Position numbers and translations under genes: made by a program
Assembly: GCF_000744255.1 (NCBI RefSeq)
Contig: NZ_JQLO01000001.1
Coordinates: forward strand, 868,001 to 932,000
Direction: 5' to 3'
From: Carnobacterium divergens DSM 20623
GTDB lineage: Bacteria > Bacillota > Bacilli > Lactobacillales > Carnobacteriaceae
Length of the DNA stretch: 64,000 bases
Notes under the pieces: model-generated
The model's database searches: none
Told to the model about the DNA's origin: nothing
What the model saw: the letters and a program-made list of their open reading frames with translations, nothing else
Part shown: positions 7,823 to 17,178 of the stretch, in pieces
Numbering within the stretch: the stretch's first letter is position 1
Layout of the letters: each line of letters opens with the position of its first letter

Positions 7823-9046
7823 ATGATGACAGAACATGTAGAAAAACAAGAAGTAGAAGCAACAGAAACAATGATGGATGCAATGAATAGTGTCCAAGAA
7901 GTTAATATTGGGGATATCGTAAAAGGTGAAATCCTAAAAATCCAAGATAATAAACAAGCAATTGTTGGGATTATTGGAGGAGGCGTTGAAGGCGTAATTC
8001 CTTTCAACGAATTATCAGCTTCACCATTTGAAAATGTAACAGATATTGTGAATGTTGGGGATGTTGTTGATTTAGTTGTTATTAAACCAATCATGGACAA
8101 AGAGAATGGAAGCTTTTTACTTTCTAAACGCCGCATTGACGCTAAAAAAGTATGGGAAGACATCCAAAAAGACTTTGAAAATGGAACAATTATCGAAGCA
8201 CCCGTTACAGATGCAGTTAAGGGTGGACTAGTAGTGGACGCTGGCGTACGTGGATTTGTCCCAGCTTCAATGGTAGATGCACACTTTGTTGATGATTTTT
8301 CAGTATATAAAGGTCAAACACTACGTTTCAAAATCGTTGAAATTGAACCAAGTGAAAATCGTTTGATTTTATCTCATAAAGCAGTTGTTGAAGCTGAAAA
8401 AGAAGTTGCTAAAAAAGAAGTATTAGCTAAATTAGTTGAAGGCGATACTGTGACCGGAACGGTTGCACGCTTAACAAACTTTGGTGCTTTTATTGATTTA
8501 GGTGGCGTGGACGGTTTGGTTCATATCTCACAAATCTCTTACGACCACGTTAAAAATCCAGCAGATGTATTAACTGTTGGCGATTCAGTCGAAGTGAAAA
8601 TCCTTTCAATTGATACTGAAACTGGACGCATCTCATTGTCAATCAAAGATACACAACCAGGACCTTGGGATAATATTGAAGAACGTGCAGCAGTTGGAAC
8701 AACTCTAACAGGAACAGTGAAACGTTTGACAAGTTTTGGTGCATTTGTTGAAGTATATCCTGGTGTTGAAGGTCTGGTTCATATCTCACAAATTTCTCAC
8801 AACCATATTGCAACACCGCATGAAGTGTTACATGAAGGTGATGAAATTAAAGTGAAGGTCTTAGATGTTAACCCTGGTGATCAACGTTTATCTTTAAGCA
8901 TTAAAGCGTTGCAAGAAAAACCAGCTGGACTTAAAGAAAAAGAAGAAGTAGTAGATTATGAATTGCCAGAAGAAGATACAGGTTTTACTTTAGGAGATAT
9001 TCTAGGGGAACAACTTTCTGATATGACAACTGAAGACGATCAATAA
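7823..9046 (+). CDS. rpsA: 30S ribosomal protein S1 homologue (four S1 domains)
   Basis: This acidic RNA-binding protein of about 407 residues has four S1 (OB-fold) repeats: the first starts near residue 28 (IGDIVKGEIL), the second near 115, and the last two are the most canonical (GTVARLTNFGAFIDLGGVDG; GTVKRLTSFGAFVEV), each followed by GLVHISQIS. Proteobacterial S1 has six repeats; the four-repeat form is the Firmicute YpfD type, whose necessity for translation varies. AGGAGG at 7811-7816 can serve ATG at 7823 or 7826. The cmk-rpsA-der-hup order is conserved in Bacillus. Confidence 0.92.
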   Translation: MMTEHVEKQEVEATETMMDAMNSVQEVNIGDIVKGEILKIQDNKQAIVGIIGGGVEGVIPFNELSASPFENVTDIVNVGDVVDLVVIKPIMDKENGSFLLSKRRIDAKKVWEDIQKDFENGTIIEAPVTDAVKGGLVVDAGVRGFVPASMVDAHFVDDFSVYKGQTLRFKIVEIEPSENRLILSHKAVVEAEKEVAKKEVLAKLVEGDTVTGTVARLTNFGAFIDLGGVDGLVHISQISYDHVKNPADVLTVGDSVEVKILSIDTETGRISLSIKDTQPGPWDNIEERAAVGTTLTGTVKRLTSFGAFVEVYPGVEGLVHISQISHNHIATPHEVLHEGDEIKVKVLDVNPGDQRLSLSIKALQEKPAGLKEKEEVVDYELPEEDTGFTLGDILGEQLSDMTTEDDQ

Positions 9047-9049
9047 TAA

Positions 9050-9092
9050 AAAAAAGAGAAGCGTTAAAAAGCGCCTCTCTTTTTTTAAATGG
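9050..9092 (+). terminator. Terminator after rpsA
   Basis: AAAAGAGAAGCG pairs with CGCCTCTCTTTT (one mismatch), followed by more T residues. Confidence 0.85.
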
Positions 9093-9201
9093 AAAAGTTC
9101 TAATGAAGCGAGTACTTCCTATAAGAAAAGCTTGCATGTTGAAAGGTTATTCTATAAACTACTAGATGGAACAGTAAAAAAACTAAGCTAGAAGTTTATC
9201 C

Positions 9202-9239
9202 TTGAAAGAGAATTCGTACTTTTAAAAAGTGTCTTTCAA
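9202..9239 (+). repeat. Nested hairpin in der leader
   Basis: TTGAAAGA at 9202-9209 pairs with TCTTTCAA at 9232-9239 and encloses a second palindrome, ACTTTTAAAAAGT. It lies about 90 bases before der in a 240-base AT-rich spacer that otherwise holds only the rpsA terminator. No T-box or known leader motif was recognised. Confidence 0.5.
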
Positions 9240-9329
9240 TGGACATGTGGGAAACAAGGGAACATTAAATAATTGCTTAGCACTCATTTTGATCCAATAA
9301 AATAAAAGAAAAAGAAGGAGGCTAAATCT

Positions 9330-10643
9330 ATGGCAAAACCAGTTATCGCCATTGTGGGTCGTCCAAATGTAGGAAAATCAACAATCTTTAATCGTATCGT
9401 AGGTGAACGTATTTCAATCGTAGAAGATGTATCAGGAGTGACTCGTGACCGTATTTATTCGCAAGGAGAATGGTTAGGTAAAGAGTTTAATATTATTGAT
9501 ACAGGTGGAATCGATATTGGAGACGAACCATTTTTAGAACAAATTAAACAACAAGCAGAAATTGCAATTGACGAAGCCGATGTTATTATTTTTATTACAA
9601 GCGGTAGAGAAGGCGCAACCGATGCAGATGAAAATGTTGCAAAAATTTTATATCGTACTCACAAACCAGTGTTATTAGCTGTTAACAAAGTGGATAACCC
9701 TGAAATGAGAAATGATATTTTTGACTTTTATTCATTAGGATTAGGCGATCCTTATCCAATCTCAGGAAGCCATGGTTTAGGCATCGGGGATTTACTAGAT
9801 GCGGCAATCAGCCATTTTCCAACGGAAGAAGAAGAAGAATATGATGAATCTGTTATTAAATTCAGTTTCATTGGTCGACCAAATGTAGGTAAATCATCAC
9901 TTGTTAATGCTATTCTTGGTGAAGAGCGTGTGATTGTATCTGACGTTGCTGGAACTACCCGTGATGCGATTGATACAAAATTTGAATCAGCTGATGGAAC
10001 AGAATTTGTCATGATCGATACAGCAGGTATGCGTAAACGTGGGAAAGTTTATGAATCGACTGAAAAATACAGTGTGTTACGTGCGTTGAGAGCGATTGAA
10101 CGTTCAGATGTGGTTCTTTGTGTGTTAGACGCAGAAGAAGGCATTAGAGAGCAGGACAAGAAGGTAGCAGGATTTGCCCATGAAGCGGGTAAAGGGGTTA
10201 TTATTGTTGTAAATAAATGGGATACCCTAGAAAAAGACAACAGCACAATGAAAAAATTCGAAGAAGATATTCGTGAATCATTTGCTTACCTAAGCTATGC
10301 ACCAATCGTTTATGTTTCTGCTAAAACAAAACAACGTCTGCATACATTGCCAGAAGTTATTGAACGCGTTAGCATGAGTCAAAACTTGCGTATTCAATCA
10401 GCAGTCCTAAATGATGTTATTATGGATGCTGTTGCAATGAATCCGACGCCAACAGATAAAGGCAAACGTTTGAAGATTTATTATGCAACTCAGGTTGCTG
10501 TAAAACCACCTACTTTTGTCATTTTTGTTAATGAACCTGAAATGCTTCATTTTTCATATTCACGTTTCTTAGAAAACCGTATTCGTGATGCCTTCACCTT
10601 TGAAGGAACACCAATTAGAATCATTGCTAGACAAAGAAAATAA
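9330..10643 (+). CDS. der: Ribosome assembly GTPase Der (EngA)
   Basis: Der is an essential GTPase that binds the 50S subunit late in assembly. The 437-residue protein carries two tandem G domains: GRPNVGKST with DTGG and NKVD in the first, GRPNVGKSS with DTAG and NKWD in the second, separated by an acidic linker (EEEEEYDES), then a C-terminal KH-like domain. GGAGG at 9317-9321 precedes the ATG. Length and order of domains are standard. Confidence 0.97.
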   Translation: MAKPVIAIVGRPNVGKSTIFNRIVGERISIVEDVSGVTRDRIYSQGEWLGKEFNIIDTGGIDIGDEPFLEQIKQQAEIAIDEADVIIFITSGREGATDADENVAKILYRTHKPVLLAVNKVDNPEMRNDIFDFYSLGLGDPYPISGSHGLGIGDLLDAAISHFPTEEEEEYDESVIKFSFIGRPNVGKSSLVNAILGEERVIVSDVAGTTRDAIDTKFESADGTEFVMIDTAGMRKRGKVYESTEKYSVLRALRAIERSDVVLCVLDAEEGIREQDKKVAGFAHEAGKGVIIVVNKWDTLEKDNSTMKKFEEDIRESFAYLSYAPIVYVSAKTKQRLHTLPEVIERVSMSQNLRIQSAVLNDVIMDAVAMNPTPTDKGKRLKIYYATQVAVKPPTFVIFVNEPEMLHFSYSRFLENRIRDAFTFEGTPIRIIARQRK

Positions 10644-10905
10644 GCATTTTAACACATTCGAGACGTCATTTCAAATAATTTGAAAAAAATGGAAGAAATG
10701 ATTAAAAAATGCGCTTAAAATAGTAAAAATCATTGCAGTATCAGCATTTGTATGATATCTTTTTAGAAGAAATGTTGTTTCTGAATTTCAGTTCAATAAT
10801 TTCTTTCAAGCCAATTTTGGACCACTCAATTTTGGTATTATCGATGTATATTTGCTTATATTAAACAAAGCATTTATTCTTCTTTTCGAGGGAGGTGAAA
10901 TACAC
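10644..10905. other. 262-base intergenic leader of hup
   Basis: The stretch is AT-rich and holds several short inverted repeats (TTCAAAT/ATTTGAA near 10672; CTGAA/TTCAG near 10785) and two copies of CAATTTTGG near 10814 and 10828. TGGTATTAT near 10834-10842 could be an extended -10 for hup. No gene or known RNA was recognised. Confidence 0.4.
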
Positions 10906-11181
10906 ATGGCTAACAAAGCAGAATTAATCGAAAGCGTTGCAACTTCTACAGGTTTAACTAAAAAAGATGCAACTGCAGCAGTTGATGTAGTATTTGAAAC
11001 TATCCAATCTACTCTAAGTGCGGGTGAAAAAGTTCAATTAATCGGTTTTGGTAACTTTGAAGTGCGCGAACGTGCTGCACGTAAAGGTCGTAACCCTCAA
11101 ACAGGGGAAGAAATCCAAATCGCTGCAAGCAAAGTACCTGCATTCAAACCAGGTAAAGCTCTTAAAGATGCAGTTAAATAA
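10906..11181 (+). CDS. hup: DNA-binding protein HU
   Basis: HU is a small histone-like nucleoid protein that bends DNA as a dimer. The 91-residue sequence is canonical: [12 protein letters not shown] start, [20 protein letters not shown] for the DNA-gripping arm and [14 protein letters not shown] at the end. GGGAGGTG at 10890-10897 fixes the ATG at 10906; a reading frame open further upstream (from 10852) adds residues not found in the family. Confidence 0.98.
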   Translation: MANKAELIESVATSTGLTKKDATAAVDVVFETIQSTLSAGEKVQLIGFGNFEVRERAARKGRNPQTGEEIQIAASKVPAFKPGKALKDAVK

Positions 11182-11186
11182 GACTA

Positions 11187-11240
11187 AAAGTGAAAGGTTA
11201 CTGTACTTGTACGGTAGCCTTTTATTCTATTTTTTGTTAT
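11187..11240 (+). terminator. Terminator after hup
   Basis: AAAGGTTACTGTAC pairs with GTACGGTAGCCTTT (two wobble pairs) around TT, followed by TATTCTATTTTTT. Confidence 0.85.
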
Positions 11241-11284
11241 ACATAGTTGTAAAATTATTAAAGAAGTGAGAGGATGGGTGTCAT

Positions 11285-12340
11285 TTGCAGCAGCAGATTC
11301 ATCAAGTCGATGGTGTCTCCACGATTTTTTTTGCAGAAACGCTAAATAAATTGGTTGTTGATTACATGCCACGATTTAAAAACATTGAGCAACTAATGAT
11401 TATTACGAACCAAACCACATATGAACGTTACTATGAGAAGCTAACGCTACTTTTTAAACAGCAAGAATTACTTTGGTACATTTGCCCGAATTCATTAGAG
11501 GCTAAAAGTTTTAAAGAACTTTTAGCCTTGATGACTTATTGTGATGAAGTTGATTTGAATGAACAATCTTTGATTGTAGCTATCGGTACTGAACCCGTTA
11601 TTCAATTAGGAAATTTTTTTGCTCATCTTTATTTTAAAAAATATCCACTAGTAGCCATTCCAACGAGTTTAGAAGCACTTAGTGGAAGTATCAGTGGAGA
11701 AGCTTACCTAACTCAAGACGGGAAAGTGACTGGTCTAGTTAATCAAACCATTTCTACTATTTTTTTAGATGGTCGTTTGCTCTCAATAGATGATCTGGAA
11801 GAAGCTCAAAGAGGTTTTGCTAGTTGGTTACAAGTAGCAATTAGTCACAACAAAGCTTTGTACGCTCAATTACTAAAAGGCTTTAACGATTCAAAGGATT
11901 TACAAGAGAATAGTATGATTCCTTATTTATCGACATATCTAGCTACAGTGAATGAGCTTCATCAAAAAAAAGCATCAATGAAATTGTTAGGGCTAGATTT
12001 TCAAAAGGCATTAACGACCTTTAATGGCGAAAAACGATTGACAACAAATAGTGATACAATTATTGGAATAACATTAGGATTCATTGCTTCTCAGCAACGA
12101 AATGGATTTTCAGCAGAACTAGAAATTTGGCTTAAACAAATTCAATGTCTGGGTTATCAACTAGATTTACCGGAAAATTGGTTTGTAACGGATATCGTTG
12201 AAAATCTACATCAGCATTCTGCTCAGTTTTATGTACTGTCAAAAGATGGGAAATTGACAAGGGAAGAGTTTCAAAAATCAGAGTTATTAACAATAATCAT
12301 GAAGTACCAAGAATTATCAAAAAGGAGTTTTTATAGATGA
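11285..12340 (+). CDS. 3-dehydroquinate-synthase-like protein lacking catalytic signatures
   Basis: The 351-residue length and motif order resemble AroB. A nucleotide-binding segment IVAIGTEPVIQLGNFFA (residues 97-113) stands where AroB has a GGGVxGDLxGF motif. PTSLEALSGSISGE (126-139) stands where AroB has PTTLLxQVDSSVGGK. FLDGRLLSIDDLEEAQRGFA (160-179) matches the stretch leading to the metal-binding glutamate. The key residues are changed: the lysine of GGK is Glu139, the glutamate of the AEVIK motif is absent in GFASWLQV, and neither metal-binding histidine motif (GHTFGHA, LHGEAV) is visible downstream. Dehydroquinate synthase activity is therefore unlikely. TTG start with GAGAGG upstream; the stop overlaps the TPR gene by 4 bases. 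Function unknown. Confidence 0.7.
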   Translation: MQQQIHQVDGVSTIFFAETLNKLVVDYMPRFKNIEQLMIITNQTTYERYYEKLTLLFKQQELLWYICPNSLEAKSFKELLALMTYCDEVDLNEQSLIVAIGTEPVIQLGNFFAHLYFKKYPLVAIPTSLEALSGSISGEAYLTQDGKVTGLVNQTISTIFLDGRLLSIDDLEEAQRGFASWLQVAISHNKALYAQLLKGFNDSKDLQENSMIPYLSTYLATVNELHQKKASMKLLGLDFQKALTTFNGEKRLTTNSDTIIGITLGFIASQQRNGFSAELEIWLKQIQCLGYQLDLPENWFVTDIVENLHQHSAQFYVLSKDGKLTREEFQKSELLTIIMKYQELSKRSFYR

Positions 12341-13602
12341 GTTATGGAGAACAAATGATTGCGGCACTACAAGACAATCAGTTAATGGAAGCACAAGACT
12401 ATTTTCAAGAAGCTTTGGCAAAGGATTTACCAGATGAGTTGTATATTCTAGCAGATACATTATACGAATTGGGATTTTTAGATGAAACAAAAGCAATCTA
12501 TGAACAACTATTAAAAGAATTCCCAACAGACGATGAATTAAAAATCGGTTTAGCTGAAATTTCAATTGAATCAGATGAGATTGATGAAGCAATGGATTGG
12601 CTGTTAGAAATTGAAGAAGACAGTCCAGCATATCCGCAAGCATTACTTGTCTCTGCTGATTTATATCAAGTTCAAGGTTTATATGAAGTTAGTGAGCAAA
12701 AGCTCTTACAAGCAAAGGAAATCCTTCCTGAGGAGCCTATTTTAACATTTGCCCTAGCGGAGCTTTATTTTACAATGGGGAAATATGCGCAAGCAATTCA
12801 TGGTTATGAAGAGTTATTAGCGCAAGGAATTGACGATATGACAGGAATTAATCTATCTGCTCGTTGTGGAAGTGCCTACAGCGCGGTAGGCGACTTTGAA
12901 CAAGCGATTCCTTATTTAGAAACAGGTGTTGAAGAGAATGAATCCACCGATTTATTATTTGAACTGGGTTTCACTTATTTGCAAAATAAAGAATTTCGTC
13001 GAGCAAGTGAAACTTTATTTAAGTTAAAAGAATTAGATCCGAGTTATACCTCGCTTTATCCGTATTTAGCTAAAAGTTTAGAAGAAGAAAATCAGTTAGA
13101 TAAAGCTTCAGAAGTAATTCGAGAAGGTTTACGAGTAGACCAGTTTAATCATGAACTTTTCTACTATGCTGCTCAAATCTTCTTAAAATTAGACAACGAA
13201 GAGCAAGCAGAAACTTATTTAGAAGAAGCCTTGGCTCTTGAACCTGAGAGCGAAGTGATTCAACTTGCTTTGACTAATTTGTTTATCAAACAAGAGCGCT
13301 TTGAAGAGAGTGTTGTAGCTATTCAAAAAGCGTTGATTAACGAAGAAGCAGATCCACAATTTTACTGGAACTTAGCGATTGCCTATGAAAACCTTGAAGA
13401 GTACGATGCTGCGAATGAAGCGTATCAAAAAGCCTATGAAGCATTTAAACAAAATAAAGATTTTCTTAAAGCCTATGCGCTTTTCTTGAGAGAAGAAGGC
13501 AATCTGAAGTTAACAAAAACAGTATTATCTGAATACCTTGCACTTGAACCAACCGATGAAGAAATGATCTTACTCTTAGATGAAATCAATAGCGAATATT
13601 AA
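12337..13602 (+). CDS. ypiA: TPR-repeat protein (YpiA-like)
   Basis: This 421-residue cytoplasmic protein is built almost entirely of tetratricopeptide repeats of about 34 residues (for example LADTLYELGFLDETKAIYEQ, then FALAELYFTMGKYAQAIHGY and NLAIAYENLEEYDAANEAYQ). It has no catalytic domain and is strongly acidic. TPR proteins are scaffolds; no partner is known here. AAGGAG at 12321-12326 serves the ATG, which overlaps the stop of the AroB-like gene, so the two are coupled. In B. subtilis ypiA also follows aro genes and precedes ypiB. Confidence 0.85.
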   Translation: MSYGEQMIAALQDNQLMEAQDYFQEALAKDLPDELYILADTLYELGFLDETKAIYEQLLKEFPTDDELKIGLAEISIESDEIDEAMDWLLEIEEDSPAYPQALLVSADLYQVQGLYEVSEQKLLQAKEILPEEPILTFALAELYFTMGKYAQAIHGYEELLAQGIDDMTGINLSARCGSAYSAVGDFEQAIPYLETGVEENESTDLLFELGFTYLQNKEFRRASETLFKLKELDPSYTSLYPYLAKSLEEENQLDKASEVIREGLRVDQFNHELFYYAAQIFLKLDNEEQAETYLEEALALEPESEVIQLALTNLFIKQERFEESVVAIQKALINEEADPQFYWNLAIAYENLEEYDAANEAYQKAYEAFKQNKDFLKAYALFLREEGNLKLTKTVLSEYLALEPTDEEMILLLDEINSEY

Positions 13603-13676
13603 TCAAATACGTTATAATAAATGGAATCAAGCAATGACTATCCTATGCGATTGCTAAGAATAGGGGGACGCCCAAG

Positions 13677-14234
13677 ATGAGTACAAAAGTATCACTAGAA
13701 ACCAAAAAAGCTTTTTTAAGTTTATTTTTAGATCGCTATCAGTTGAAGAGAAGAGAATCTATGTGGATCATCAACTATTTACTCAATCATGATGTTATTT
13801 TAAGTCGGGTGCATTTTGTTGAAGCTGTTGAAACAACTCCTAGAGGAATGGCATTATCTACTATTGGAATGCAAGAAGCGCCTTTTCAATTTTATAAAGA
13901 AGGAACAATTTTTAATGACCCCGAGCAAGCTTTTCATGAAGTCCGCTTGAATTGGAATGACGATTTATATGTCGAATTGTTTTTTCAAGATCAATGGCAT
14001 GTACCAGAATATTTAGCTGTTTTGGAAGATAATCCATTCCATCGTTGGAATGATACAATTAGCGACCAAATAAAAGCGGAGGTTGAAGAAGCACTCTTTA
14101 GTTTGACGTTAGCCAAGCAAAAAACAGAATTGTTAAAAAAAATTGACGATGCGCTAGAAAGTCAAAATAAAGAAGAGTTTATAGAATTATCTGCTGCATT
14201 AAATTCACTTGAAAAAGAAATCAGTCGTTTTTAA
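13677..14234 (+). CDS. ypiB: UPF0302 / IDEAL-domain protein YpiB
   Basis: The 185-residue protein has the UPF0302 N-terminal region (WIINYLLNHDVILSRVHFVE; GMALSTIG; HRWNDTIS) and a C-terminal IDEAL domain (LLKKIDDALESQNKEEFIEL) of the type seen in ComK and YpiB relatives. The family has no proven enzymatic role in lactic bacteria. GGGGGAC about 10 bases before the ATG serves as ribosome binding site. A possible -10 TATAAT at 13613-13618 could give it separate transcription from ypiA. It is followed by a strong terminator. Confidence 0.88.
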   Translation: MSTKVSLETKKAFLSLFLDRYQLKRRESMWIINYLLNHDVILSRVHFVEAVETTPRGMALSTIGMQEAPFQFYKEGTIFNDPEQAFHEVRLNWNDDLYVELFFQDQWHVPEYLAVLEDNPFHRWNDTISDQIKAEVEEALFSLTLAKQKTELLKKIDDALESQNKEEFIELSAALNSLEKEISRF

Positions 14235-14244
14235 TCTTACAAGC

Positions 14245-14298
14245 AAAACTATCTAGCCAACGCGCCTTTTGGGAAGTTTGCTAGATAGTTTTTTAGTC
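14245..14298 (+). terminator. Terminator after ypiB
   Basis: AACTATCTAGC and GCTAGATAGTT form a perfect stem around a 22-base loop, followed by TTTT. Confidence 0.85.
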
Positions 14299-14299
14299 T

Positions 14300-14327
14300 T
14301 TGAAAACATGAAATAGTTTGTTACTAT
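14300..14327 (+). promoter_or_regulatory. Promoter of ypjD-dapB-cca operon
   Basis: TTGAAA at 14300-14305, 16 bases, and an extended -10 TGTTACTAT ending at 14327. It follows the ypiB terminator and precedes ypjD, so it probably drives the four overlapping genes to 17053. Confidence 0.6.
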
Positions 14328-14363
14328 AAAAGAGTAGCAACATACTAAATTGAGGTGATTATG

Positions 14364-14693
14364 ATGGTTGATAAAACATTAAAACAAATGCAAGATGAGG
14401 TTGATGGGTACATTACTCAATTTAAGACTGGCTATTTTTCGCCACTAGGTCAAATGGCAAGATTGACTGAAGAAGTTGGTGAATTGGCAAGAGAGGTCAA
14501 TCATTATTATGGTGAGAAACCAAAAAAAGCGAGTGAAGAAGCGAAAGAAATTGCAGAAGAACTGGGCGATTTATTATTTGTCACAATTTCAATGGCTAAT
14601 TCATTAGACATTGATTTAACGCATTCATTCAATCAAGTGATGGAAAAATTTAATCAACGGGATAAAAACCGTTTTGAAAGGAAAGAAAATTAG
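14364..14693 (+). CDS. ypjD: MazG-like nucleotide pyrophosphohydrolase (YpjD)
   Basis: This 110-residue all-alpha NTP pyrophosphohydrolase has the metal-binding helix pairs [10 protein letters not shown] (EExxEL type) and [15 protein letters not shown] (ExxD type) that coordinate magnesium in MazG and dUTPase-2 folds. It likely removes non-canonical nucleotides; the substrate is not known. Of the possible starts at 14355, 14361 and 14364, the last has the best spacing (6 bases) from GAGGTG. It is the first gene of the operon with dapB, which starts 1 base after its stop, as in B. subtilis. Confidence 0.88.
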   Translation: MVDKTLKQMQDEVDGYITQFKTGYFSPLGQMARLTEEVGELAREVNHYYGEKPKKASEEAKEIAEELGDLLFVTISMANSLDIDLTHSFNQVMEKFNQRDKNRFERKEN

Positions 14694-14694
14694 G

Positions 14695-15486
14695 ATGATT
14701 AAAATAGTAGTAGCAGGTTTCAAAGGGAAAATGGGATTGACAGCCACTAAGATGGTAATAGAAAATGAGAAATTTGAATTAGTAGGCGTCTTAGATCCAA
14801 TGGCAACGGAAGCGAATTTAAATGAATTACCAGAGTTTGTTCAATTGGATATCCCTGTGTTTCATCAAAAAGAAGAGCTTGTAAAACAAGTGAAGCCAGA
14901 CGTTTGGATTGATTTTACCATTCCTAAAGTAGCGTATCAGCACACTTTATTTGCTGTTGAGAATGGCATTCGACCAGTTGTAGGAACAACAGGTTTTACT
15001 GAAAGCCAAGTAGCAGGGTTGATTACACAAACAAAAGAGCAACAGCTAGGTGGATTAATCGCCCCTAATTTTGCCATTGGAGCCATTTTAATGATGCAGT
15101 TTGCAGCAAAAGCAGCAGAATACTTTCCAGATGTTGAGATTATGGAACTACACCACGACCAAAAATTAGATGCCCCAAGTGGAACAGCGATTAAAACAGC
15201 AGAAATGATAGCTGAAGTTCGAGGGTACCATCAACAAGGAAATCCAGCTGAAAAAGAATTAATTAAAGGAGCACGTGGAGCAGATTTTGAAGGCATGAAA
15301 ATTCATAGTGTTCGCTTACCAGGCTTAGTAGCACATCAACAAGTTCAATTCGGTAGTGCAGGTGAAGGGTTAACGATTCGCCATGATTCCTATGACCGCG
15401 CGTCCTTTATGACAGGTGTTGCATTAGGTTGTGAAAAAGTGATGGAATTGGATCAGTTAGTTTATGGGTTGGAAAATCTTTTATGA
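14695..15486 (+). CDS. dapB: 4-hydroxy-tetrahydrodipicolinate reductase
   Basis: DapB carries out the second step of the lysine/diaminopimelate branch, reducing hydroxy-tetrahydrodipicolinate with NAD(P)H. The Rossmann motif [10 protein letters not shown] opens the 263-residue protein. [19 protein letters not shown] and [15 protein letters not shown] carry the catalytic His/Lys and substrate loop. The start is ATG 14695, with AAAGGAAAG upstream; open frame before it has no family match. Its last bases overlap cca by 4. The product feeds peptidoglycan and lysine. Confidence 0.96.
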   Translation: MIKIVVAGFKGKMGLTATKMVIENEKFELVGVLDPMATEANLNELPEFVQLDIPVFHQKEELVKQVKPDVWIDFTIPKVAYQHTLFAVENGIRPVVGTTGFTESQVAGLITQTKEQQLGGLIAPNFAIGAILMMQFAAKAAEYFPDVEIMELHHDQKLDAPSGTAIKTAEMIAEVRGYHQQGNPAEKELIKGARGADFEGMKIHSVRLPGLVAHQQVQFGSAGEGLTIRHDSYDRASFMTGVALGCEKVMELDQLVYGLENLL

Positions 15487-16691
15487 GAAAATTAGATTCT
15501 GAATTTATGAAGGCTTTGCCTGTTATCCAAAAAATTCAAGAAGCAGGATATGAAGCGTATTTTGTAGGCGGAAGTGTGCGGGATAGGATTTTAAAAAAGC
15601 CAATTGCTGATGTGGATATTGCAACAAGTGCATTTCCTATGGAAGTCAAAGAAATTTTTCCTAGAACGGTAGATGTTGGGATTGAACATGGTACGGTGAT
15701 GGTTCTATTTGAAGGCGAAGGCTATGAAGTCACCACGTTTAGAACAGAGTCGACTTACCAAGATTATCGACGACCAGATACGGTTACCTTTGTTCGTTCA
15801 TTAGAAGAAGATTTAAAACGTAGAGACTTTACGGTAAATGCGTTAGCCATGAATAGTGAAGGAGAGCTAATTGATTATTTTGGCGGTTTGAAAGATATTG
15901 AAAAAAAAATAATCAAAGCGGTCGGATCTGCTTCGGAGCGTTTCCATGAAGATGCGTTACGAATGATGCGAGGCGTTCGCTTTGTTAGTCAATTAAATTT
16001 TTCAATGGAAACTAAAACCGAATTGGCTATAAAAGAGCACCATGCTCTTTTAGAAAAAATTGCAGTTGAACGTATCCAAGTTGAATTTGTCAAATTATTA
16101 TTGGGACAGGGTCGACAAATAGGGTTAAGAAAAATGATTGAAACAGAGTTGTATCAATTTTGTCCAGGATTAGCGTCTAAAAAAGTGGGATTAACCACTT
16201 TTGCAAAATTTGAAACGCGATTAGTGACGTCAACTAGTGCTTGGACTTTATTAACTTATTTTATTGAATTACCGGTTTCAGAAATTGAGCACTTTTTAAG
16301 AAATTGGAAATGCTCTAAAAAAGAAATTAAGCATATAATCAAAGAACGGATTGCCTTTGATCAAAGGCTAGAATCTTTTTGGAATAAAGAGCGATTGTAT
16401 CAAGCAGGTCTTGACATTGCATTGGAAGTTGAAACCTTAGTTGACGGTTTTCAGCAAGAAAGCCAATTAGAGACTGTTCAAGAGCTATATGAGGCTTTGC
16501 CAATCAAAGAGCGTCAAGAGATGAACGTGAGTGGGAGCGACTTAATAACAGCCTTAAAACGACCTGCTGGTCCTTGGTTAGGAGAATTGTTAGCAAAAAT
16601 TGAGTATCAATTATTAATTGGGGCCATTCCAAACCAACAACAAGCGATTCTTGAATGGGCTTTAGAGGCTGTAAAAGGAGAAGAAGCATGA
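15483..16691 (+). CDS. cca: CCA-adding tRNA nucleotidyltransferase
   Basis: This enzyme adds or repairs the 3' CCA of tRNAs using CTP and ATP without a template. The 402-residue protein is class II: the head has [12 protein letters not shown] and the catalytic [10 protein letters not shown] (DxD), then [11 protein letters not shown], the [14 protein letters not shown] neck and the nucleotide-selecting [12 protein letters not shown] region. Its ATG overlaps the dapB stop and its stop overlaps the next gene, so all are coupled. Confidence 0.95.
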   Translation: MRKLDSEFMKALPVIQKIQEAGYEAYFVGGSVRDRILKKPIADVDIATSAFPMEVKEIFPRTVDVGIEHGTVMVLFEGEGYEVTTFRTESTYQDYRRPDTVTFVRSLEEDLKRRDFTVNALAMNSEGELIDYFGGLKDIEKKIIKAVGSASERFHEDALRMMRGVRFVSQLNFSMETKTELAIKEHHALLEKIAVERIQVEFVKLLLGQGRQIGLRKMIETELYQFCPGLASKKVGLTTFAKFETRLVTSTSAWTLLTYFIELPVSEIEHFLRNWKCSKKEIKHIIKERIAFDQRLESFWNKERLYQAGLDIALEVETLVDGFQQESQLETVQELYEALPIKERQEMNVSGSDLITALKRPAGPWLGELLAKIEYQLLIGAIPNQQQAILEWALEAVKGEEA

Positions 16692-17053
16692 TGATGGAAG
16701 AACAAAGTAAACGATTTTTAGTGAAAAATGAAGATACTGCTTTGGCTTTTGGATCGGGAGATTTACTTGTCTTAGCCACGCCACGTTTAATTGCAATGTT
16801 AGAAAACACAGCAAAAGAAATGCCTTTAGAGCTTCTGAAAGATGATGAGACGACAGTTGGCATCGAAATGAACTTAAAACATTTAAAAGCTACAGCAGTT
16901 GGAAAAGAAGTTGTGTGCTTTGCAAAGCTGACAGAAATAAAAAAATCAATTTTATTTTTTGAGATAAAAGCAACTGTTGGTGAGGATGTTATTGCAACTG
17001 GAACTCATATTCGCGCTATCGTAAATAAACAGCTTTTTATGAAAAAAATTTAA
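16688..17053 (+). CDS. FlK-like hot-dog thioesterase
   Basis: This is a single hot-dog-fold protein of 121 residues resembling fluoroacetyl-CoA thioesterase FlK. From ATG 16688 the sequence keeps, at a constant offset of 11 from FlK numbering, the catalytic Thr31, Glu39 and His65 plus Gly58 and Arg109 (TPR, LENTA, VGIEMNLKHLKATA, GTHIRAIV). The two FlK phenylalanines that form the substrate lid (33 and 36) align with Gly22 and Asp25, so fluoroacetyl specificity is not expected; it may hydrolyse another short acyl-CoA. AAAGGAG before the triple ATG and a 4-base overlap with cca set the start. The FlK numbering is from memory. Confidence 0.7.
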   Translation: MMMEEQSKRFLVKNEDTALAFGSGDLLVLATPRLIAMLENTAKEMPLELLKDDETTVGIEMNLKHLKATAVGKEVVCFAKLTEIKKSILFFEIKATVGEDVIATGTHIRAIVNKQLFMKKI

Positions 17054-17059
17054 ATTTAA

Positions 17060-17108
17060 TTAAAAAAAGAGTTGGTTGTTCTTTTAACAGCCAACTCTTT
17101 TTTTTATT
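17060..17108 (+). terminator. Terminator of ypjD-dapB-cca operon
   Basis: AAAGAGTTGGTTGTT and AACAGCCAACTCTTT pair (one wobble) around CTTTT, then a run of eight or more T. Confidence 0.92.
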
Positions 17109-17178
17109 GCTAAATAACTAGGTATTTTCTTTGTAGTAACAAGGGTTTTATTTTTTTTGAAAATTTAATTACAAAAAA

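Noticed and set aside
7810-8163. Open frame antisense to the start of rpsA
   Set aside because: Ser/Thr/Ile-rich shadow of the S1 coding sequence without a ribosome binding site.
9100-9300. Possible T-box leader before der
   Set aside because: Some bulge-like stretches (GAACAGTAAAA) are present but the AGGGTGGNACCGCG core and a terminator/antiterminator pair are absent.
11048-11269. Open frame overlapping the end of hup in another frame
   Set aside because: It runs through the hup terminator, has no ribosome binding site and no family resemblance; hup is certain.
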